From: Thiohalomonas sp041685045
Lineage (GTDB): Bacteria > Pseudomonadota > Gammaproteobacteria > Thiohalomonadales > Thiohalomonadaceae
Length of the DNA: 64,000 bases
NCBI GenBank assembly: GCA_041685045.1
Contig: JAWLGP010000012.1
Span: 62,001 to 126,000, forward strand
Direction of reading: 5' to 3'
Positions 58,100-64,000 of this stretch are shown in pieces. Every line of letters begins with the position of its first letter. The stretch's first letter is position 1. The position numbers and the translations under genes were made by a program. Below the pieces are notes generated by a model that searched no databases, was not told the origin of the DNA, and saw only the letters and a program-made list of their open reading frames with translations.

Positions 58100-58684
58100 C
58101 TAACTGCGGGCAAAGGCCAACAAAGGGGCGTAGTCGTGGCCGTCGGCTGCCCGCAGCGCGGCGATGTATTGGGCGCGCGTGGCGCCGGCATCGACCAGGT
58201 TGTGGCGGCCCCAGCTAAAGCGGGGCCGGCCGAGGCGCTGGATGAGCAGGTCGGCCATGAGCCGCGCATGGCGACCGTTGCCGTTGGGGAACGGGTGGAT
58301 GGCGACCAGGCGGTGGTGAAAACGGACAGCGATCTCGTCGGATGGGAACGTGCCGTGCTCCACCTGATAGCGCACGTCATCAAGCAGGTTGCGCAGGTCC
58401 ACCGCGATGCGCCGCCAATCCACACCGATGTTCTTGTCCGAGCGGCGAAACTCCCCGGCCCAGCGCCAGGTCTCGCCGAACATGCGTTCATGCAGTTGCC
58501 GCACGAAGCCCTCGTCCAGGATCTCCTTGCTCTGTTTGCGCGCCCACTCCTCGCCCTGGAGGATGTTGAGCTGTTCCCACTCATTCAGCTCCCCCTGGGT
58601 GGTGATGTGGCCTGGGATGAGGCTGGCCAGTTCGTCGGCATCGAGCGGCGTGGCGCCGTCTGGATAGTCGAGGTCGAGGCTCAC
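58100..58684 (-). CDS. Mobile mystery protein B (Fic domain)
   Basis: A 194-residue protein starting at a GTG (VSLDLDYPDGATPLDADEL) that overlaps the stop of the A gene. The N-terminal part (LIPGHITTQGELNEWEQLNI) is the typical inhibitory-region-like start, and the complete Fic active site is HPFPNGNGRHARLMADLL. Family TIGR02613 always pairs with protein A on mobile DNA. Fic enzymes AMPylate targets such as gyrase or GTPases; the target here is unknown. A toxin role is inference. Confidence 0.88.
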   Translation of the reverse strand: MSLDLDYPDGATPLDADELASLIPGHITTQGELNEWEQLNILQGEEWARKQSKEILDEGFVRQLHERMFGETWRWAGEFRRSDKNIGVDWRRIAVDLRNLLDDVRYQVEHGTFPSDEIAVRFHHRLVAIHPFPNGNGRHARLMADLLIQRLGRPRFSWGRHNLVDAGATRAQYIAALRAADGHDYAPLLAFARS

Positions 58685-59166
58685 TTGCGCTTCCGTTCGC
58701 TTTCCACCTTCCACAGGTTGCGGCGGGGGCCGTTCAGCAGGTTCTGGGCCAGGGCACGGGCCTGGACCTCCACGGTCTCGGGGCGGGTGGCCTGGGCTTC
58801 CAGCTTCATGGAGTGGCTGGCCGAGGCGGTGCGCTCCCATGCCAGCTCGTTCGCCTTCTGCTCCAGCGTCTCTTGCAGCGGGCGACGGGGGACCAGGGCG
58901 TATTGCAGCTCGCAGTCCAGGGCCTCGGCGACCCGGCGCAGGGTGGCCAGGGTGATCCGGTCTTCAGCCTCCGAGCGTTCCAGCCGGATGACTGTGGGCA
59001 CGGAGACGCCCAGGCGATGGGCCAGATAGGAAGCAGTCATGCCCAGACCCTCGCGGATGGCCTTGATCCAGCCCGAGGGCGGACGGCGCGGCAGATCAGC
59101 GCCCCGCCAGCGCGACAGCGCGGCGTCCAGTTGGCTGCGCTTGAGTTCGGAGAAGTCGGCCTTCAT
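58681..59166 (-). CDS. Mobile mystery protein A (HTH, XRE-like)
   Basis: A 161-residue protein from the ATG of MKADFSELKRSQLDAALSRW, behind an AGGAGG ribosome-binding site. The HTH is GMTASYLAHRLGVSVPTVIR followed by LERSEAEDRITLATLRRVAE. Family TIGR02612. It is translationally coupled to the Fic protein B and probably represses the pair through an upstream palindrome, by analogy with toxin-antitoxin operons. Confidence 0.88.
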   Translation of the reverse strand: MKADFSELKRSQLDAALSRWRGADLPRRPPSGWIKAIREGLGMTASYLAHRLGVSVPTVIRLERSEAEDRITLATLRRVAEALDCELQYALVPRRPLQETLEQKANELAWERTASASHSMKLEAQATRPETVEVQARALAQNLLNGPRRNLWKVESERKRK

Positions 59167-59200
59167 GGTTTGCCTCCTGATGCAAACTTGCCGCACTAAA

Positions 59201-59229
59201 TATTGCATCATAAGACAACATATGCAATA
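59201..59229. promoter_or_regulatory. Probable operator upstream of mobile mystery protein A
   Basis: TATTGCAT and ATGCAATA are perfect 8-bp inverted arms, and further TTGCAT/ATGCAA half-sites lie on each side (near 59180 and 59237). Spacing of the half-sites is about 20 nt, fitting a repressor that binds several helical faces. Confidence 0.65.
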
Positions 59230-59256
59230 CCTTTGTTGCATTCCAAGGCAAAGTTC

Positions 59257-59394
59257 TCATAGCTGCACCGGCCCGTCGGCGAGCTTGGCGAGGTTCACAT
59301 CCAGATCATCCCAGGTCACATCGACGCGGCCTTCCCGGATAAACTTCTGCTCGTATTCGCCGTGGGAGCCGGCGCGGATGAGCCCGATTGCCAT
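59257..59394 (-). pseudogene. N-terminal stub of an Mrr-like restriction endonuclease
   Basis: A 45-codon frame starts MAIGLIRAGSHGEYEQKFIR and continues VDVTWDDLDVNLAKLADGP, which resembles the conserved start of a family of Mrr-type restriction endonucleases (MAIWLIRAGSHGEYEQKFI). It then stops. The catalytic domain is absent and the next sequence leftward belongs to the mobile mystery operon. Confidence 0.6.
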
Positions 59395-59397
59395 GCT

Positions 59398-60315
59398 TCA
59401 TTTCCTTGGCGACAACGTAGTTACGACCATCTCGCCTTCCTTCGTCAGCCGGTATTTCTGCAAGCGGCTCTTGGGTTTGGCGGGGAGGGTCATCTCGATC
59501 AGGCCGCCGGCCAGGGCCGGCCCGAGGTAGCGCTCGCGAAAGGATTTGCGGTCCAGCAGGCCAAGAGCGGCCTGCAGCGCCTCGCGGCTCATCTCGCCCT
59601 TCATCACCGACAGCAGCTCGCCGACTTGGGGGGTGACATGAGGGGTGACTTGGGGGGCAGCGGCCGTCACCGCGTCCAGGATCATGCGCAACATGAAGGC
59701 GATGAACGGCGCGGAATCGGGCTGTCGGGTGCTCTCCTGTAGCGCGTCGTAATACTCGGCCTGATGTTCAAAAACCAGGCTTTCCACCGGAATATCCGCG
59801 AACAACGGATTCCAGCGGGCCAGGATCAGGCTCTGCCACAACCTTCCCATGCGGCCGTTGCCGTCGGCGAAGGGGTGGATAAACTCGAATTCATAGTGAA
59901 AGACCGAACTGGCGATGAGCGGGTGGAGATCGGTGGCGGCCAGCCAGTCGAAAAGGTCTCCCATCAGTTGCGGCACCCGCTCCGCCGGGGGCGCCATGTG
60001 GATCACCTGTTTGCCCGCCATCACCCCCACCCCGCCCCGCCGGTAGCCGCCGGCCTCATCGATTAGGCCGGCCATCAGCATGCGATGCGCCTCCAGCAGA
60101 TCCTGTTCAGACTCAGGCCGCCAGCGGTCGAAACGGTCATAAGCGGCCAGGGCGTTGCGCACCTCCTGCACCTCGCGGGGCGGGGCGATCACCCGCTTGC
60201 CCTCCAGAATCGCGGTGATCTGCGCCTCGCTCAGGGTGTTGCCCTCGATGGCCAGTGAGCCGTGAATGGTGCGGACGCGGTTATGGACATGGATGTCCGG
60301 TATGTCGCGGGCGAT
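59398..60315 (-). CDS. Fic family protein lacking its N-terminus and a normal start codon
   Basis: About 305 codons. NRVRTIHGSLAIEGNTLSEA, VIAPPREVQEVRNALAAYDR and the intact active site FIHPFADGNGRMGRLW define a class II-type Fic protein with the inhibitory helix motif (S/T)xxxE(G/N) in SLAIEGN. The C-terminal winged-helix end follows a VTPHVTPQV repeat. Homologs have ~40 more N-terminal residues; here the frame meets leader C at KIARDIPDIHVHN and no ATG or GTG is available, so expression is doubtful. It was probably truncated when the leader was joined. Confidence 0.8.
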   Translation of the reverse strand: MARDIPDIHVHNRVRTIHGSLAIEGNTLSEAQITAILEGKRVIAPPREVQEVRNALAAYDRFDRWRPESEQDLLEAHRMLMAGLIDEAGGYRRGGVGVMAGKQVIHMAPPAERVPQLMGDLFDWLAATDLHPLIASSVFHYEFEFIHPFADGNGRMGRLWQSLILARWNPLFADIPVESLVFEHQAEYYDALQESTRQPDSAPFIAFMLRMILDAVTAAAPQVTPHVTPQVGELLSVMKGEMSREALQAALGLLDRKSFRERYLGPALAGGLIEMTLPAKPKSRLQKYRLTKEGEMVVTTLSPRK

Positions 60316-60316
60316 T

Positions 60317-60377
60317 TTGGTCTCCTTCCGAATGAGGTGGCAGGAGTCATGAAGGCGCTGTTCGGCCCGGTAGCCAA
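60317..60377 (-). promoter_or_regulatory. Dispersed leader, copy C
   Basis: The segment is almost identical to copy B and ends GGAAGGAGACCAA directly against the truncated Fic frame, where the expected ATG is replaced by ATC. Confidence 0.8.
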
Positions 60378-60393
60378 GGCAGAGAGCCGCTGT

Positions 60394-60582
60394 GTCAGCC
60401 CTCAAGTCACCCCCCAAGTCACCCCCCAAGTCGGCGAGCTGCTGGCGGCGATCCAGGGCGAAATGAACCGCGAGGCGCTGCAATCCGCCCTGGGCCTCTC
60501 GGACCGCAAATCGTTCCGCGAGCGCTATCTCCGACCTGCCCTGGCCGACGGCCTGCTTGAGATGACCATCCCCGACAAGCCC
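60394..60582 (+). pseudogene. Inverted C-terminal fragment of a second Fic protein
   Basis: The plus strand encodes VSPQVTPQVTPQVGELLAAI, MNREALQSALGLSDRKSFRE and RYLRPALADGLLEMTIPDKP, a paralogous but clearly diverged version of the C-terminal end of the Fic protein at 59.4-60.3 kb. It lies head to head with it, just upstream of leader C. Confidence 0.75.
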
Positions 60583-60947
60583 AGTGGTAACCGATCCGCT
60601 GCAAGTACTCCACAACGCCTTGGGGCGATCCGTCACCACCAAACCACGGGAGATCAGCAGATTCAGTTGATCCCCCGTAGTTCCATCGCGACCATCTTCC
60701 CGTAACCTCAGTCCATTGCTATCCACGCCAACAGCTCGGCGGAAGACCACGAATATCGCGGAGGCCAGGGATTGACCGGGATCGACGATGTGCAGGGCGC
60801 ACAAACGTCAATTGCAGCTTCATCGTGCCGCCCACCGAAGCGTCGGCATTGAGGAGCGTCCGTGCGCGACAAGCGCCCTTGTGGAGCCTATTCCGAATTT
60901 TGCGCTCCACAAATCCCGTCGCGGCGCCCGGAGACTACACAAGGCGG
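60583..60947. other. Gap right of the inverted Fic fragment
   Basis: About 365 nt without a recognisable gene. Open frames exist on both strands but none resembles a known family, and no clear promoter or terminator was found. Confidence 0.55.
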
Positions 60948-61145
60948 TCATAGCACCACCCTCCCCTCGGCCAGGTTGATCAGGCGGGGAAAGCAAAGCG
61001 TGGCCGCCCGCCGGCCGCTGCCCGCCTGCAATTCCCGCAGGATTCCCACGTCTTTCAGCTGCCGCAGCAACCCCTGCGTGGTCTTTTCGTGGATGTTGTA
61101 TTCGGCCGCCAGTTGACCGTTGCCGTCCTTGAACGGGTGGAGCAC
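60948..61145 (-). pseudogene. Internally deleted Fic fragment
   Basis: The frame begins VLHPFKDGNGQLAAEYNIHE and continues TTQGLLRQLKDVGILRELQA then RRAATLCFPRLINLAEG. The Fic motif HPFKDGNG is joined directly to a C-terminal winged helix, losing the catalytic Arg and about 100 residues. Stop at 60948. It lies 3' of the helicase gene. Confidence 0.65.
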
Positions 61146-61193
61146 AGCTTGCCGCGTTAGTAAGCAAGCGGCGTGGCGGGCGGTCAGACCGCC

Positions 61194-63704
61194 CTATCTC
61201 GTAGCCCCAGTAACCGCTTCCTCATCGAACACTTGGTCAAGCTGACTATTGGTGGTCACAGCCAAGACCTTCTTGCGAACCGCATCATTGCCGACGTCCA
61301 GTCGGAAATACCGCTCCACCCCATCGGCGCCCTTCTTCTTGCGGATCAGTTGTATCCGGTCGAACAGAGCCCAGTGCTGTTCGGCGAACTTGGCCAAGCC
61401 AACGGCCTTGGCGGCATTGTCCTTCAAACTCGGGTCATGGGGCTCCAGAATATCGAACAAGTAGCCTTTCGAATCCTGCCGCACGATCACCAGGTCGGGG
61501 AACATGGGCTTAACGCTCCCGGCTTCCTCGTAGGGAATCTCCAGCGACCACGCCTTGCGGTCCACATTCCGTAACCATCCGAATACAGACGAATCTGCCA
61601 GCTCTTCCTGCAATACCTCCTGCTCCCAGGTGCCAAGGTCAGCGCGGAACTTGTCGTCCTCTTCAAGGAAAAGGTGCTTGTCGTACTCGGGCGCACTTGG
61701 GGAACGACGGAAGTCGATGGTTGCCGGCAAGTCCCACTGAATGGACTGCGGTACGCTGGTAGCAAGTCGCAACCGCTGGAAATGCTGCTGGCGCTGCTCC
61801 TTCAGCTTGCCAATATCTCGCTTGTGCTTGGCATAGAGCGTATCGAATTCGCCTTCAGCGAAGTCTTCAAGTCGTTTCATGCCCTCGTGGTCCTGGGCCA
61901 GCACAACGGCTTCCACCTTCACTTCATCGGCATCCCGGTCGCCCTGGGCGCGCCAGTAATCCATGTGCAAGCCGTTGCCCAACAATCGCCCCGCCTGTTG
62001 AAAGTGACGATCAATATCTGCGGAAGCCGCCTCGATGGTGTACCCCCCGTCGTCCTCGGCAATACCCGTTCCGTGCTCCACGGCGATAGTTTTCAGATCG
62101 ATCCCGGTAATCTGCTTGGCCCGTTCATCCAACGCCCCGGCATCCCGCAACCGCCCCACCTCTTCGGCCATTTTCTGGACGATCAGAGTCTTTACGGTTT
62201 CCTGTGCATCCTCGTCGATACGGTCATGGGTGAGCCCTCGACCTAGCCCCATCAGGCGGCGCAAAGAACTCTGTTTGCGCACAGCGTTCACCCGGTAGGT
62301 CACCAGTTCGCCCAGGGCCTCGAAAGCATCCTCCATGCCCTCTCGTCGATAGAGGGTCACAAGTTCCCGGCTGGTACCCGTCTCGGACGGCGGCACATCC
62401 TCCACATTCTTCAAATCTTGAATGACCGATTCCACTGTGGCCTGGTCGTAATGGGGCAGGAACAGATGCACGTCATTCAACGCGGCATCGGCTTCTACTC
62501 GCCGCGCCAGTGGCGTGCGCACCATGCGCCCGAGGAGCTGCGCGATATATGTGTGATCCTGTGCCCGGCGAAACGACATCATCACCTCGGCGCGCGGGCA
62601 GTCCCAACCCGTGGAAAGACTCATCTTGAACAGCACCACGCCGATGTTCTTTTCTTCCTCGATGCGCGATGCCTCGATGCGGCGCACCCGGCGACCGTCC
62701 ACGTCCAGATCGCCGCTGTCGTTGAAGGTGTGTGCCACCTCACCCTCCCGCAAGCGCCGGCCGATGGCGCTTTCCAGAGTCGCCAGGCTGGTACTCAGGT
62801 TGGTCTTGGTCAGCACATTGTCGGTGCCGTCCTCTACCTGGATGACCAGGATCGGCCATACCACCGTTTCATTCTGCTCCTGACAATAGCGGGCCCAACG
62901 CTTCTCCATGATCTGCCAGCGGTTCGCCGCCTCGGCGAGCAATGTCATTTCCGCCTGACTGGCCGAATCCGGGTAATGGATCAGGATGCGATCCTTCAGC
63001 AACCCAGATTCCCGCACCTCTTCGGCCTTGATGTAGACCTTGTGCACCGTGTGCGTGGTGCCCGACAGCAGCTCCTCGAAACGACGCGGCGTCGCAGAAA
63101 CCCCGATCACCAATGGCATACGGCACAGGCCATCATCCGTGCTGCCCAGCAGGAAGCGTTGCAGGATCGTTTGCGCCTTGTCGGCCGCCTTGCCGCCGCG
63201 CATCCCTCGGTGTGCCTCGTCGATCACCACATAGAACCGATCCGGCGCTGCCTGCGCGGTATTGGTCAAGGTCTCCCAGATGGCGTACTGCCGCCCGTCG
63301 CCCTTGCGCGTCAGCAACTTCTCGCTGCCGAGTTTCTGGGTATTCATAAAGTAGATGTGACCGCCCTCCAGCCGTTCGGCATCGAAGCTGGCATCGATGG
63401 TCACCAACTGCCGCACCCGGATACGATCCGACTTGCCTTCGATCTTCAACCGGGTCTGCTCATTCAGTTCCGGCATGTCCGAAATCCAAAGGATGACGGC
63501 ATCGGACTGGGCATCGAACCCCGGCTCACCGAAGAAGATATTCTCGAACAGCGCCGTCATGACGATCGTTTTCCCCGCCCCTGTAGGCGCTGAAAAGGAG
63601 ACCGCCTGCGGATTATCAATCGAGGCCAACAGCCGGGCTGCCGTCAGTTTGGTGCGCAGTTCGGCTAACGCGTCCTCCTGGAAATCAAACAGCCCGACTC
63701 TCAT
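61194..63704 (-). CDS. SF2 helicase/endonuclease, type III restriction-like (Res)
   Basis: An 836-residue protein. Helicase motifs: I VSFSAPTGAGKTIVM, II FYVVIDEAHRGM, III VIGVSATPRR, and VI AQLLGRMVRTPLARR. A middle coiled region (about 480-650) is followed by a C-terminal segment with MFPDLVIVRQDSKGYLFDIL then EPHD, which looks like a diverged PD-(D/E)XK nuclease with ExH in place of ExK. Its ATG overlaps the methyltransferase stop (ATGA), so the two form a restriction-modification-like operon. It may be an endonuclease or a DNA translocase used in phage defence. Confidence 0.8.
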   Translation of the reverse strand: MRVGLFDFQEDALAELRTKLTAARLLASIDNPQAVSFSAPTGAGKTIVMTALFENIFFGEPGFDAQSDAVILWISDMPELNEQTRLKIEGKSDRIRVRQLVTIDASFDAERLEGGHIYFMNTQKLGSEKLLTRKGDGRQYAIWETLTNTAQAAPDRFYVVIDEAHRGMRGGKAADKAQTILQRFLLGSTDDGLCRMPLVIGVSATPRRFEELLSGTTHTVHKVYIKAEEVRESGLLKDRILIHYPDSASQAEMTLLAEAANRWQIMEKRWARYCQEQNETVVWPILVIQVEDGTDNVLTKTNLSTSLATLESAIGRRLREGEVAHTFNDSGDLDVDGRRVRRIEASRIEEEKNIGVVLFKMSLSTGWDCPRAEVMMSFRRAQDHTYIAQLLGRMVRTPLARRVEADAALNDVHLFLPHYDQATVESVIQDLKNVEDVPPSETGTSRELVTLYRREGMEDAFEALGELVTYRVNAVRKQSSLRRLMGLGRGLTHDRIDEDAQETVKTLIVQKMAEEVGRLRDAGALDERAKQITGIDLKTIAVEHGTGIAEDDGGYTIEAASADIDRHFQQAGRLLGNGLHMDYWRAQGDRDADEVKVEAVVLAQDHEGMKRLEDFAEGEFDTLYAKHKRDIGKLKEQRQQHFQRLRLATSVPQSIQWDLPATIDFRRSPSAPEYDKHLFLEEDDKFRADLGTWEQEVLQEELADSSVFGWLRNVDRKAWSLEIPYEEAGSVKPMFPDLVIVRQDSKGYLFDILEPHDPSLKDNAAKAVGLAKFAEQHWALFDRIQLIRKKKGADGVERYFRLDVGNDAVRKKVLAVTTNSQLDQVFDEEAVTGATR

Positions 63705-64000
63705 GCCGCACCCTCTCCCTTGTTGATGACGAAATTCTCCAGGTAATCACGGTAAAGCTGGATCACGTTCGCGACCTTCAGTTGCCCGGCCATCTCCTGA
63801 AAGGCGTCTTCCGAATCCGTCACCAGATAGGCATGGCTCAGATCGTTACGGCCCTCCACCTCGGCGGCAAAGTCAGCGAACCGGCTTTCATCCACCAACA
63901 CAGCGAAGGGGTTATGCTCCGGAATCAGCATGGCCGGAATCGGTTTGTTTTTTGGCAGTTCCGGGCGCGGCCCAATAGCTCCGGCTCGCAGCCACAGAAT
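63701..64000 (-). CDS. C-terminal part of a probable type III-like adenine methyltransferase (Mod), runs off the right edge
   Basis: The last 99 residues of a protein whose frame is open to the window edge: ILWLRAGAIGPRPELPKN, then FAVLVDESRFADFAAEVE, HAYLVTDSEDAFQEMAGQL and VIQLYRDYLENFVINKGEG. The closing YLENFVIN segment resembles the ends of methyltransferases encoded next to Res-like helicases. The catalytic motifs are outside the window, so the assignment rests mainly on the coupled helicase gene. Confidence 0.55.
   Translation of the reverse strand: MLWLRAGAIGPRPELPKNKPIPAMLIPEHNPFAVLVDESRFADFAAEVEGRNDLSHAYLVTDSEDAFQEMAGQLKVANVIQLYRDYLENFVINKGEGAA

Noticed and set aside
57891..58103. 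A 70-codon plus-strand frame ending near the orphan terminator
   Set aside because: No ribosome-binding site, no family resemblance, and the terminator hairpin lies inside the frame.

Overview
The window looks like a chromosome segment from a high-GC gammaproteobacterium. The gene order rimP-nusA-infB-rbfA-truB-rpsO-pnp, nuoA-N, secG-tpiA-glmM-folP-ftsH-rlmE, greA-carB-carA-dapB-dnaJ-dnaK-grpE-hrcA, the SmpB/ssrA pair and the tmRNA tag ANDDNYALAA all fit that group. A DsrE-like exported protein and a DUF2818 gene beside nuoN suggest a Chromatiales-like sulfur-oxidising relative, but this is inference and no genus can be named.

Layout. (1) 1-7457, minus strand: an initiator tRNA with its own strong promoter and the translation/transcription-factor operon rimP to pnp (pnp runs off the left edge). 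(2) 7476-22702, minus strand: DUF2818 and the complete 14-gene complex I operon nuoA-N (nuoC and nuoD separate) behind a clear sigma70 promoter. (3) 23116-29461, minus strand: tRNA-Leu(GAG), secG, tpiA, glmM, folP, ftsH, rlmE; yhbY points the other way. (4) 29974-43095, minus strand: DUF4149, greA, carB, carA, dapB, a DsrE-like protein and the heat-shock genes dnaJ-dnaK-grpE-hrcA, headed by a perfect CIRCE operator. (5) 43171-51582: nadK, recN, fur, bamE, rnfH, ratA, an NSS transporter, smpB, a NamZ-like DUF1343 protein and a DOMON-like protein. (6) 51664-52021: ssrA (tmRNA) with promoter and terminator. (7) 52059-64000: an accessory island directly downstream of ssrA, holding two different AbiE-type toxin-antitoxin pairs, mobile mystery proteins A and B, several Fic-domain genes or fragments, rearranged HipA fragments, serine-recombinase remnants, a small HTH protein, and a helicase/methyltransferase restriction-like pair that runs off the right edge. 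No integrase is seen in the window.

Two features stand out. First, the core genes between 24 and 42 kb are studded with intergenic inverted pairs of short tandem-repeat tracts from four unrelated sequence families. One pair encloses a GxxExxY gene (predicted PD-(D/E)XK nuclease) between carA and carB. That gene is itself split by a 190-bp palindromic MITE-like element with a 5-bp target duplication; removing the element and one copy of the duplication restores a perfect 128-residue frame. This looks like a mobile cassette family in which the five other inverted pairs are empty relatives. Second, the ssrA-adjacent island is a mosaic: fragments of toxin, recombinase and kinase genes are joined in chimeric frames, a 202-bp recombinase remnant is duplicated around one AbiE pair, and an identical 61-bp leader with a strong ribosome-binding site precedes three unrelated coding segments.
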